Of a stretch of DNA of 64,000 bases, positions 24,016-32,312 are shown piece by piece. The stretch covers positions 52,616-116,615 of the forward strand of contig JALNTX010000015.1 in assembly GCA_035726825.1 (NCBI GenBank). Direction: 5' to 3'. The notes beneath the pieces are model-generated. The model was not told the DNA's origin. It was given only the letters and a program-made list of their open reading frames with translations, and ran no database searches. The translations under genes were made by a program, and so were the position numbers. Positions within the stretch are counted from its first letter, which is position 1. Each line of letters opens with the position of its first letter. The stretch comes from Pseudocitrobacter sp913778145. Lineage in GTDB: Bacteria; Pseudomonadota; Gammaproteobacteria; Enterobacterales; Enterobacteriaceae.

Positions 24016-26211
24016 TTAACCTTCTATCGGGTCAACGTCGAGGACCCACTTCACTTTGCGCGCTTCCGGCAGCGTATTGATGAGGACCATCGCGCCGTTG
24101 ACGATATGTTGCAGGCGCACGCGGGAAGGATGTTGCAGCAAGATTTGCCAGCGATAACGCCCGCCACGTTTCGGCGCGAGGGCGGGAACCGGGCCGAGAA
24201 CCCACAGTTTGTTATCCGCCAGCGGGCTGGCCTGCAAAAGATTCCGCAGCTGTTGCAGGAAGACCGGTGCCTGCTGGTTGTTGTGATCTTCCGCGCGAAT
24301 CAGTACGTGGCTGGTCCACGGTGGAAGCTGCATGGTTTGACGCTCGGCCAGAGCCTGCTCGGCAAAGGCATCGTAGCCTTTATACAGCAGCGTTTGCAGC
24401 AGAGGGTGATCCGGATGATGCGTTTGTAAAACCACTTCGCCCTGTTTCCCGGCACGCCCGGCGCGCCCGGATACCTGGGTATAGAGCTGGGCAAACCGTT
24501 CTGCCGAGCGGAAATCTGCCGAGAAAAGTGCGCCATCGACATCGAGCAGGGCAACCAGCGTGACGTCCGGGAAGTGGTGGCCTTTTGCCAGCATCTGGGT
24601 GCCAATCAGAATACGCGAGCCGCCGCGATGCACTTCCGCCAGATATTGTTCCAGCGCGCCTTTGCGGCTGGTCGTGTCGCGGTCGATACGGGAAAGCGGT
24701 ACGCCGGGGAAGAGCGGGGCGAGTACCTGCTCCAGTTGCTCAGTTCCCAGACCAACCGGCACCAGGTGCGTCGAGCCGCAGGAAGGGCACTGGCGCGGAA
24801 TCGGGCGCTGGCTGTCGCAGTGGTGGCAACGTAGATGATGCTGAGCCTGATGCAACGTATAGTAGCTGTCGCAGCGCGGGCATTCGGCTATCCAGCCGCA
24901 GTCGTGGCACAGCAACGTGGGCGCGAAGCCGCGACGGTTGAGGAACAGGATCACCTGATTATCGGCCTGCAAATGCTGACGCATGCGATTAATCAGCGCC
25001 GGAGAAAGCCCCGCCTGCAAATGCTGCCCTTTTAAATCAAGGACATGCTGTGTCGCTGGCCGCGCATTCCCGGCGCGACGCGTCAGGCGAAGCATATGAT
25101 ATTTATGCTGGCGTACGTTGAGCAGCGTTTCCAGCGCGGGCGTTGCCGAGCCGAGAATAATCGGGATTTGCTCGCTGTGCGCGCGCCAGACGGCCAGGTC
25201 ACGGGCATGATAGCGCCAGCCTTCCTGCTGTTTATAAGAGCTGTCGTGCTCTTCATCGATAACAATCACGCCGAGATTTTTAAACGGCGTAAACAAGGAA
25301 GAGCGCGTGCCGATAACGATCGCCGCCTCGCCGCTTTTGGCTTTCAGCCAGGCGTTCAGGCGCTCGCTGTCGTTAAGGCCGGAGTGGAGCACTTCAACGG
25401 GCGCGTTAAAACGTTCGCGAAAACGGGCGATGGTTTGCGGCGTCAGGCCGATTTCCGGCACCATCACCAGGGCCTGTTTCCCCTGCGCCAGCACGTTTTC
25501 CAGCACGCTGAGATACACTTCGGTTTTGCCGGAACCCGTCACCCCCGCCAGCAGCCACGCAGAGAAGCGGTCCGATGCGCTATGAATTGCGCCCACGGCG
25601 GTAGCCTGCTCTGTGTTGAGCCGTAACCGCTCGCCGATGGCGGAGTAGCCTTCGCGCCAGTCGTTCAGCGCAGGGGCTTCGCTTGCCAGCTCGCTTAACC
25701 CTTTACTGCGCAGCGACTGCAACGCCGCTTCGGTAAATTCCAGTTCCGTGACCTGATGACGCCAGATTTTCCCCTGACGCAGCGCGGCCAATGCCTGCTG
25801 CTGTTTTGGGGAGCGCTTCAGGCTATTGATATCCACCGCCTGGCCCTGCTCGGTAGCAAACCAGTACCACAGCGGCGCATGGCTGGCCGGTTTGCCCTGG
25901 CGCAGCAGGATCGGCAGCGCGTGGAACAGCACATCGCCAATCGGGTGGTGATAGTAATCCGCCGCCCACAGCAGCAATCGCCACACCGAGGTGGTGAATA
26001 CGGGTTCGTTGTCGAGCACTTCAATAACTGGTTTCAGCTCATCTAACGGCAGTTCGCTTTTTTCGCTGACCGACACGACGATGCCAACGCGTTCCTGTTT
26101 GCCGAACGGCACGCGCACGCGACATCCCGCTTTGGCGCTGAGGCCTTCAGGCAGCAGATAGTCAAACGTACGCGGTAGCGGAACGGGCAGGGCGACGTGG
26201 GCAACAGGCAT
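24016..26211 (-). CDS. priA: Primosomal replication protein N' (PriA helicase)
   Basis: A 731-residue superfamily 2 DNA helicase that restarts stalled replication forks. The N-terminal 3'-DNA-binding domain, Walker A GVTGSGKTEVYL, the DEEH box (VIVIDEEHDSSYKQQ), the eight-cysteine zinc region (CHDCGWIAECPRCDSYY...CHHCDSQ...CPSCGS, ~435-480), and helicase motif VSGRAGRAGKQG are all present. It is divergent from rpmE. Confidence 0.98.
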   Translation of the reverse strand: MPVAHVALPVPLPRTFDYLLPEGLSAKAGCRVRVPFGKQERVGIVVSVSEKSELPLDELKPVIEVLDNEPVFTTSVWRLLLWAADYYHHPIGDVLFHALPILLRQGKPASHAPLWYWFATEQGQAVDINSLKRSPKQQQALAALRQGKIWRHQVTELEFTEAALQSLRSKGLSELASEAPALNDWREGYSAIGERLRLNTEQATAVGAIHSASDRFSAWLLAGVTGSGKTEVYLSVLENVLAQGKQALVMVPEIGLTPQTIARFRERFNAPVEVLHSGLNDSERLNAWLKAKSGEAAIVIGTRSSLFTPFKNLGVIVIDEEHDSSYKQQEGWRYHARDLAVWRAHSEQIPIILGSATPALETLLNVRQHKYHMLRLTRRAGNARPATQHVLDLKGQHLQAGLSPALINRMRQHLQADNQVILFLNRRGFAPTLLCHDCGWIAECPRCDSYYTLHQAQHHLRCHHCDSQRPIPRQCPSCGSTHLVPVGLGTEQLEQVLAPLFPGVPLSRIDRDTTSRKGALEQYLAEVHRGGSRILIGTQMLAKGHHFPDVTLVALLDVDGALFSADFRSAERFAQLYTQVSGRAGRAGKQGEVVLQTHHPDHPLLQTLLYKGYDAFAEQALAERQTMQLPPWTSHVLIRAEDHNNQQAPVFLQQLRNLLQASPLADNKLWVLGPVPALAPKRGGRYRWQILLQHPSRVRLQHIVNGAMVLINTLPEARKVKWVLDVDPIEG

Positions 26212-26423
26212 TTTTTCTTCCTGGACTTGAAAAGTGGCGGGTTAGTATACACATTGTATTCAGGTGAAGAACGGATCAGTTTGCATACCCTGCTCAGATT
26301 CTGTATGATCCGCCGCCTTTGATGCAGAAAAAATGCGTCGAAAGCCGAGAAGTTTACTATCAACATCGCGTGGTGTCTGGCGTTAGGGCTGGAAGAGCGA
26401 CGCGGCCTTAACTGAGGTTTCCC

Positions 26424-26636
26424 ATGAAAAAAGGTATTCACCCGAATTACGTAGAAATTACTGCAACTTGTTCTTGCGGTAATGTTATCAAGACTCACTC
26501 CACTGCGGGTCATGATCTGAACCTGGACGTTTGTGGCGCATGCCACCCGTTCTACACTGGTAAGCAGCGTGACGTTGCTACCGGTGGTCGTGTTGACCGC
26601 TTCAACAAGCGTTTCAGCATCCCGGGCAGCAAATAA
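26424..26636 (+). CDS. rpmE: 50S ribosomal protein L31 (zinc form)
   Basis: A 70-residue bL31 with four zinc-binding cysteines: CSCG (16, 18) and CGACH (37, 40). It belongs to the zinc-containing C+ paralogue class, the one replaced by YkgM under zinc starvation. GAGG precedes the ATG. A strong terminator follows. Confidence 0.98.
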   Translation: MKKGIHPNYVEITATCSCGNVIKTHSTAGHDLNLDVCGACHPFYTGKQRDVATGGRVDRFNKRFSIPGSK

Positions 26637-26650
26637 GTTTTGCTTCTCAG

Positions 26651-26677
26651 AAAAAGGCGCCGAAAGGCGCCTTTTTT
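26651..26677 (+). terminator. rpmE terminator
   Basis: GGCGCC-GAAA-GGCGCC hairpin, with A-run before and six T after. Confidence 0.92.
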
Positions 26678-26723
26678 GTGTCTGTAAGAAATGAAAGTTA
26701 CAACGTTGACTAAGGTGCGCTTC

Positions 26724-26892
26724 GTCGGGTGGCGCTGCGCTTACCCGACCTACGGGGTGCGGAGTTGTTTGTCGGGTGGCGCTGCGCTTACCCGACATGC
26801 GGATTGCGGGATTGTTTGTCGGGTGGCGCTTCGCTTACCCGACCTACGGATTGCAGATTTTGTAGGCCTGATAAGCGCAGCGCCATCAGGCA
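26724..26892. repeat. REP array: three tandem 47-base units plus one unrelated REP
   Basis: GTCGGGTGGCGCT(G/T)CGCTTACCCGAC palindromes start at 26724, 26771 and 26818, exactly 47 bases apart, each followed by a similar spacer (TACGGGGTGCGGAGTTGTTT-like). A GTAGGCCTGATAAGCG-type REP follows at 26862-26892. The array fills most of the rpmE-yiiX convergent gap. Confidence 0.88.
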
Positions 26893-26908
26893 TTTTCTTC
26901 TGCGTGCA

Positions 26909-27517
26909 CTACCACGAAAACAGCGGCCACTTTTTCTCAACCGTTTCCAGCCCTGGCGCATCAAACACGGCCTGCGGGGAGATAACGGTTTCATTAAGTG
27001 GAACATTCTTGCCGTAGCGTTCCTTAAGTTTGGCCTGCACCGCCGGATGACTGAGATCGAAATCCTTCAGTTTTTGCAGTTTACCCATTTTCATACCCAG
27101 CGCCGTGTCGTAAACCTTCCACACCACTTCAGAGCAGTACTGGCGCTCATCACTCCAGGAAAAGGCCAGATCGTAAGGTTTACCGAGATAGTGCTTCGCG
27201 GTTTGTGCCAGCTTCTGTTTTTGCTGAGCCGATAACCCGCCGTCCACACGGCGCACGATATATTTCCCGTCTTTTCCGTGCTTTATCCATTTTTGCAGTG
27301 GCGTATAGATAACCGGACCAACGGCCTCGAAGACATAGGGTTTTTTCTCGCGGATAACAATCATGCCGGTGTGGCTATAGTCGGAATGGGTTGCCAGCTG
27401 GATGGCTTTACTTTGCGAGGATTGAGAACTTTGAAAGATGATGTCGCCGGTTTGCGGCTCCCAGGCATAAGCCGGGTAAGCCAAAACCAGGCCTAATGCC
27501 AGTAAGCAGGGTTTCAT
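26909..27517 (-). CDS. yiiX: YiiX, secreted NlpC/P60-like cysteine hydrolase family protein
   Basis: A 202-residue protein matching E. coli YiiX. The signal peptide is MKPCLLALGLVLAYPAYA, with the mature form beginning WEPQTGDIIFQ. Candidate catalytic residues are the Cys in RQYCSEVVWKVY and the His in HSDYSHTGMIV. This circularly permuted papain-like family is predicted to act on amide or lipid-ester bonds in the envelope. The substrate is unknown. Confidence 0.9.
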   Translation of the reverse strand: MKPCLLALGLVLAYPAYAWEPQTGDIIFQSSQSSQSKAIQLATHSDYSHTGMIVIREKKPYVFEAVGPVIYTPLQKWIKHGKDGKYIVRRVDGGLSAQQKQKLAQTAKHYLGKPYDLAFSWSDERQYCSEVVWKVYDTALGMKMGKLQKLKDFDLSHPAVQAKLKERYGKNVPLNETVISPQAVFDAPGLETVEKKWPLFSW

Positions 27518-27544
27518 GGCACAACCTCCGTGTTATCACGTTAA

Positions 27545-27576
27545 AAGCGCGGCTCGTATTCCGTGAGCCGCGCTCC
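27545..27576 (-). terminator. metJ terminator
   Basis: AGCGCGGCTC and GAGCCGCGCT arms with T's on the minus strand, between metJ and yiiX. Confidence 0.85.
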
Positions 27577-27581
27577 CTGAA

Positions 27582-27899
27582 TCAGTACTCCCACGTCTCC
27601 GGGTCGATACCCAGTTCACGCATGATCACCTTCGCCGCTTCCGGGATTTCATCGCTGCGCTCTTTACGCAGGTCTTCATCGTTAGGCAACGGTTGCCCGG
27701 TGAATGCGTGCAGGAACGCTTCACACAGCAGTTCGCTGTTGGTGGCGTGACGCAGGTTGTTCACCTGACGACGCGTGCGTTCATCGGTGAGGATCTTTAA
27801 CACCTTCAGAGGAATGGAAACCGTAATTTTTTTTACTTGCTCACTCTTCTTACCGTGCTCAGCGTATGGGCTGATATATTCGCCGCTCCATTCAGCCAT
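27582..27899 (-). CDS. metJ: Methionine repressor MetJ
   Basis: A 105-residue ribbon-helix-helix repressor, identical in length to E. coli MetJ. The beta-strand KKITVSIPLKVLKILTDERTRRQVNNLRHATNSELLCEAF contains the DNA-binding ribbon and first helices. With S-adenosylmethionine it binds tandem AGACGTCT boxes, visible in the metJ-metB gap and before metF. Confidence 0.99.
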   Translation of the reverse strand: MAEWSGEYISPYAEHGKKSEQVKKITVSIPLKVLKILTDERTRRQVNNLRHATNSELLCEAFLHAFTGQPLPNDEDLRKERSDEIPEAAKVIMRELGIDPETWEY

Positions 27900-28070
27900 G
27901 AGATACCTTAATCCTCTTTATCATTAATAAAAGGTCGAGCTTCGGCCCAGACCATAATCGCGCATAGTTTACCGTAGTGACGCGGCCCTGACACGATATG
28001 AGCCGCCGCAGTTGTGCGCTAATGCATATAATTTTAACGGCTATTCGTGTTTTGCTCAATCTATACGCAA

Positions 28071-28102
28071 AGAAGTTTAGATGTCCAGATGTATTGACGT
28101 CT
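28071..28102. promoter_or_regulatory. MET boxes (MetJ operator) between metJ and metB
   Basis: Four consecutive eight-base units, AGAAGTTT AGATGTCC AGATGTAT TGACGTCT, match the AGACGTCT consensus to varying degrees. The array is placed to repress both divergent genes. Confidence 0.88.
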
Positions 28103-28163
28103 ATTGTGACAATGTTTACTCTGGTGCCTGACATTTCACCGACTAAGTCAGGAACGAATCATC

Positions 28164-29324
28164 ATGACCCGTAAACAGGCCACCATCGCAGTGCGCAGCG
28201 GTTTAAATGACGACGAACAGTATGGCTGCGTTGTCCCGCCGATTCATCTTTCCAGTACCTATAATTTCACCGGCTTTAATGAACCACGCGCGCATGACTA
28301 TTCGCGTCGCGGCAACCCAACGCGTGATGTGGTCCAGCGGGCGCTGGCCGAGCTGGAAGGTGGCGCGGGCGCGGTGATGACCAACACGGGCATGTCGGCG
28401 ATTCACCTGGTGACGACCGTGTTCCTGAAACCGGGCGACCTGCTTGTAGCCCCCCACGATTGCTATGGTGGCAGCTATCGTCTGTTCGACAGCCTGGCAA
28501 AACGCGGCTGTTATCGTGTGAAATTTGTTGATCAAGGCAACGAACAGGCGTTGCGCGCGGCGCTGGAAGAAAAACCGAAACTGGTACTGGTCGAAAGTCC
28601 GAGTAATCCGCTGTTACGCGTCGTGGATATTGCGAAAATATGTGAGCTGGCGCGGGAAGTCGGCGCGGTCAGCGTAGTGGATAACACCTTCCTGAGCCCG
28701 GCGCTGCAAAATCCGCTGGCATTGGGCGCGGATCTGGTGTTGCATTCATGTACTAAATATTTGAATGGCCACTCTGATGTGGTTGCCGGAGTGGTGATTG
28801 CCAAAGATCCGGAAACCGTCACCGAACTGGCCTGGTGGGCTAACAACATCGGCGTGACCGGTAGCGCCTTTGACAGCTATTTACTGCTGCGCGGTTTGCG
28901 CACGCTGTCGCCGCGCATGGAAGTGGCGCAACGCAATGCCTACGCGATTGTCGACTTCCTGAAAAAACAGCCGCTGGTGAAAAAACTGTATCATCCTTCT
29001 TTGCCGGAAAATCAGGGCCATGAGATTGCCGCCCGCCAGCAGAAAGGGTTTGGCGCAATGCTCAGCTTTGAACTGGACGGCGACGAGCAGACGCTGCGTC
29101 GCTTCCTGAGCGGGCTGTCGCTGTTCACGCTGGCGGAATCGCTGGGCGGGGTTGAGAGCTTAATCTCTCACGCCGCTACGATGACCCACGCGGGCATGGC
29201 GCCGGAAGCGCGCGCCGCCGCCGGGATTTCTGAGACGCTGCTGCGTATCTCAACCGGTATTGAAGATAGTGAAGACTTAATTGCCGATCTGGAAAATGGC
29301 TTCCGGGTTGCAGCCGAGGGATAA
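28164..29324 (+). CDS. metB: Cystathionine gamma-synthase
   Basis: A 386-residue PLP enzyme of methionine synthesis that condenses O-succinylhomoserine with cysteine. The PLP lysine lies in HSCTKYLNGHSD (Lys198). SRRGNPTRDV and the C-terminal SLGGVESL and HAGM motifs of the Cys/Met metabolism family are present. It is followed by metL two bases after the stop, forming the metBL operon under MetJ. Confidence 0.99.
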   Translation: MTRKQATIAVRSGLNDDEQYGCVVPPIHLSSTYNFTGFNEPRAHDYSRRGNPTRDVVQRALAELEGGAGAVMTNTGMSAIHLVTTVFLKPGDLLVAPHDCYGGSYRLFDSLAKRGCYRVKFVDQGNEQALRAALEEKPKLVLVESPSNPLLRVVDIAKICELAREVGAVSVVDNTFLSPALQNPLALGADLVLHSCTKYLNGHSDVVAGVVIAKDPETVTELAWWANNIGVTGSAFDSYLLLRGLRTLSPRMEVAQRNAYAIVDFLKKQPLVKKLYHPSLPENQGHEIAARQQKGFGAMLSFELDGDEQTLRRFLSGLSLFTLAESLGGVESLISHAATMTHAGMAPEARAAAGISETLLRISTGIEDSEDLIADLENGFRVAAEG

Positions 29325-29326
29325 AA

Positions 29327-31759
29327 ATGAGTGTGATTGCGCAGGCAGGGACGAACGAACGTCAACTGCATAAATTTGGTGGGAGTAGTCTGGCAGATGT
29401 GAAATGTTACCTGCGTGTTGCCGGGATTATGGCGGAGTATTCTCAGCCAGGCGATATGATGGTCGTTTCCGCAGCCGGTAGCACCACTAACCAGTTGATT
29501 AGTTGGCTGAAACTCAGCCAGAGCGATCGTCTTTCTGCGCATCAGGTTCAACAGACGCTGCGTCGTTATCAGTCAGAGCTGATTAGCGGTCTGCTGCCCG
29601 CTGACATTGCCGATGGCTTGATTAGCGCATTTATTCATGACCTCGAACGTTTAGCCGTATTGCTGGATGGCGGTGTCTCCGACGCCGTGTATGCGGAAGT
29701 GGTGGGCCACGGGGAAGTGTGGTCTGCGCGTCTGATGGCAGCCGTGTTGCAGCAGCACGGCCTGGACGCTGCCTGGCTCGACGCGCGTGAGTTTTTACGT
29801 GCCGAACGCGCCGCGCAGCCGCAGGTGGATGAAGGTTTATCTTACCCACTGCTGCAACAGTTAATGGCGCAGCATCCGGGCAAACGTCTGGTCGTGACCG
29901 GCTTCATCAGCCGCAACAACGCGGGTGAAACCGTGCTGCTGGGGCGTAACGGTTCTGACTATTCCGCGACGCAAATCGGCGCGCTGGCGGGCGTTTCTCG
30001 CGTTACTATCTGGAGCGATGTCGCCGGGGTATACAGCGCCGACCCGCGTAAAGTGAAGGATGCCTGCCTGCTGCCGCTGCTGCGTCTCGATGAAGCCAGC
30101 GAGCTGGCGCGTCTTGCCGCGCCGGTGCTGCACGCACGTACCTTACAGCCGGTTTCCGGCAGCGATATTGACCTGCAACTGCGCTGTAGCTATACGCCGG
30201 ATCAGGGCTCCACGCGTATTGAACGCGTGCTGGCCTCCGGTACGGGCGCGCGTATCGTCACCAGCCATGATGACGTCTGCCTGATTGAATTCCGCGTCCC
30301 GGCAAGTCAGGACTTTAAGCTGGCGCATAAAGAGATTGACCAATTACTGAAGCGTGCGGGTATCCGTCCGCTGGCCGTTGGCGTGCATACGGATCGCCAG
30401 TTGCTGCAATTCTGCTACACCTCAGAAGTGGCGGATAGCGCCCTAAAAATTCTTGATGAAGCTGGTTTACCGGGCGAGCTGCGTTTACGTCAGGGCCTGG
30501 CGCTGGTAGCGATTGTCGGGGCGGGCGTCACCCGTAATCCACTGCACTGCCACCGTTTCTGGCAGCAACTGAAAGGCCAGCCGGTCGAGTTTACCTGGCA
30601 ATCGGAAGAGGGCATCAGCCTGGTCGCCGTACTGCGTACCGGCCCAACCGAAAGCCTGATTCAGGGCCTGCATCAGTCCGTCTTCCGCGCAGAAAAACGC
30701 ATCGGCCTGGTGCTGTTCGGCAAGGGCAATATCGGTTCTCGCTGGCTGGAACTGTTCGCGCGTGAGCAAAGTACGCTCTCGGCGCGTACCGGGTTTGAAT
30801 TCACGCTGGCCGGCGTGGTAGACAGCCGCCGCAGCCTGCTGAGCTATGACGGGCTGGACGCCAGCCGCGCGCTGGCATTCTTCGAGGATGAAGCGGTAGA
30901 ACAGGATGAAGAGTCTCTGTTCCTGTGGATGCGCGCGCATCCGTATGATGATTTAGTGGTGCTGGATGTGACCGCCAGCCCGCAGCTGGCGGACCAGTAT
31001 CTCGATTTCGCCAGCCACGGTTTCCACGTCATCAGCGCCAACAAACTGGCCGGGGCGAGTAGCAGCAATAACTACCGCCAGATCCACGACGCGTTTGAAA
31101 AAACTGGCCGTCACTGGCTGTATAACGCTACCGTTGGTGCGGGCCTGCCGGTTAACCACACCGTGCGCGACCTGATCGACAGCGGCGACAGCATTCTCTC
31201 CATCAGCGGGATTTTCTCCGGCACGCTTTCGTGGCTGTTCCTGCAGTTCGACGGCACCGTGCCGTTCACTGAGCTGGTGGATCAAGCCTGGCAACAGGGC
31301 TTAACGGAACCCGACCCACGCGACGACCTTTCCGGGAAAGACGTGATGCGTAAGCTGGTGATTCTGGCGCGCGAAGCGGGCTACGATATCGAACCGGATC
31401 AGGTTCGCGTGGAGTCGCTGGTGCCGTCGCACTGTGAAGATGGCTCAATCGACCACTTCTTTGAAAACGGCGATGAGCTAAACGATCAGATGCTGCAACG
31501 CTTTGAAGCCGCACAGGAGATGGGGCTGGTGCTGCGCTACGTCGCGCGTTTCGACGCCAACGGCAAAGCGCGCGTCGGCGTCGAAGCCGTGCGCCCGGAA
31601 CACCCGCTGGCGGCACTGCTGCCGTGTGATAACGTCTTTGCCATCGAAAGCCGCTGGTATCGCGACAACCCGCTGGTGATCCGTGGGCCTGGCGCGGGGC
31701 GCGACGTCACCGCCGGAGCGATTCAGTCGGATATTAACCGGCTGGCGCAGTTGCTGTAA
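29327..31759 (+). CDS. metL: Bifunctional aspartokinase II / homoserine dehydrogenase II
   Basis: An 810-residue fusion, the E. coli length. The N-terminal aspartokinase (KFGGSSLADV; GFISRNNAGETVLLGRNGSDYSAT) is joined through ACT-like regulatory segments (~310-450) to a C-terminal homoserine dehydrogenase. The latter shows the NAD(P) motif LFGKGNIGSRW at ~463 and ISGIFSGTLSWLF. It catalyses the first and third steps from aspartate to homoserine for the methionine branch and is controlled by MetJ repression. Confidence 0.99.
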   Translation: MSVIAQAGTNERQLHKFGGSSLADVKCYLRVAGIMAEYSQPGDMMVVSAAGSTTNQLISWLKLSQSDRLSAHQVQQTLRRYQSELISGLLPADIADGLISAFIHDLERLAVLLDGGVSDAVYAEVVGHGEVWSARLMAAVLQQHGLDAAWLDAREFLRAERAAQPQVDEGLSYPLLQQLMAQHPGKRLVVTGFISRNNAGETVLLGRNGSDYSATQIGALAGVSRVTIWSDVAGVYSADPRKVKDACLLPLLRLDEASELARLAAPVLHARTLQPVSGSDIDLQLRCSYTPDQGSTRIERVLASGTGARIVTSHDDVCLIEFRVPASQDFKLAHKEIDQLLKRAGIRPLAVGVHTDRQLLQFCYTSEVADSALKILDEAGLPGELRLRQGLALVAIVGAGVTRNPLHCHRFWQQLKGQPVEFTWQSEEGISLVAVLRTGPTESLIQGLHQSVFRAEKRIGLVLFGKGNIGSRWLELFAREQSTLSARTGFEFTLAGVVDSRRSLLSYDGLDASRALAFFEDEAVEQDEESLFLWMRAHPYDDLVVLDVTASPQLADQYLDFASHGFHVISANKLAGASSSNNYRQIHDAFEKTGRHWLYNATVGAGLPVNHTVRDLIDSGDSILSISGIFSGTLSWLFLQFDGTVPFTELVDQAWQQGLTEPDPRDDLSGKDVMRKLVILAREAGYDIEPDQVRVESLVPSHCEDGSIDHFFENGDELNDQMLQRFEAAQEMGLVLRYVARFDANGKARVGVEAVRPEHPLAALLPCDNVFAIESRWYRDNPLVIRGPGAGRDVTAGAIQSDINRLAQLL

Positions 31760-31775
31760 TAATCCCTTTGTTGGA

Positions 31776-31845
31776 CGGCGGCTACGTCTTATCCGACCTA
31801 TACAAAACGTAGGCCGGATAAGATGCGTGAGCATCGCCATCCGGC
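31776..31845. repeat. BIME downstream of metL
   Basis: Two inverted REP units (GGCGGCTACGTCTTATCCGAC and GTAGGCCGGATAAGATGCG...CATCCGGC) lie between the convergent metL and the carboxymuconolactone-decarboxylase-like gene. Confidence 0.82.
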
Positions 31846-31846
31846 G

Positions 31847-32221
31847 TTACTGCTGAGCGGCAAAGACTTCTTTTGCCGCGAACAAGCCATTCAGCGCGGC
31901 CGGAAAACCAGCGTAAACCGCCATCTGCATAATCACTTCAGTAATTTCCTCCTGTGTTAATCCAACATGAAGCGCCGCTGCAATGTGCACTTTCAACTGT
32001 GGTGATGCTTTTCCTAATGCGGTTAAAGCGGCGACGGTGGCGATTTCGCGGCTGCGTAAATCCAGACCTGGGCGGGAATAGATATCACCGAAGGGAAATT
32101 CAATCAGGTAACGGGCAAAGTCTGGCGCGATATCTTGCAGACTTTCGACGACAGCATTGCCTCCTTTACCATCCACTTTTTGCAGCATGTCCTGGCCGGT
32201 AATAAAACGTTCTGAATGCAT
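31847..32221 (-). CDS. Carboxymuconolactone decarboxylase (CMD) family protein
   Basis: A 124-residue alpha-helical protein of the CMD/AhpD superfamily. The core reads DLRSREIATVAALTALGKASPQLKVHIAAALHVGLTQEEITEVIMQMAVYAGFPAALNGL, with the His in the helix as the likely active-site residue. The CxxC of AhpD peroxidases is absent, so a redox role is unlikely, and lactone decarboxylation or an uncharacterised reaction is possible. The chosen ATG follows GAGGA; the longer reading frame continues into the promoter. It is divergent from a LysR-type gene, its probable regulator, and the pair is inserted between metL and metF relative to E. coli. Confidence 0.88.
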   Translation of the reverse strand: MHSERFITGQDMLQKVDGKGGNAVVESLQDIAPDFARYLIEFPFGDIYSRPGLDLRSREIATVAALTALGKASPQLKVHIAAALHVGLTQEEITEVIMQMAVYAGFPAALNGLFAAKEVFAAQQ

Positions 32222-32297
32222 GGGGAAATCCTCGTTTATCTTAGATGTGACGCGAGAATAGGCCGCCGGACGCTGTTTGGATAATACCGTTTTCGTG

Positions 32298-32312
32298 ATA
32301 CCTTTTCGGTAT
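32298..32312. promoter_or_regulatory. LysR-type operator overlapping the regulator's start codon
   Basis: ATACC-TTTTC-GGTAT is a perfect inverted repeat containing the T-N11-A pattern of LysR boxes. Its right arm includes the A and T of the ATG at 32311. A partial second site, AATACCG, lies just upstream at 32283. Confidence 0.65.

Noticed and set aside
26043..26798. A 251-codon minus-strand frame across rpmE and the priA start
   Set aside because: It crosses two unrelated genes and the REP array; rpmE and priA explain the sequence.
26724..26892. Regularly spaced repeats considered as a CRISPR array
   Set aside because: The spacers resemble one another, the repeats are REP palindromes, and no cas gene is nearby.
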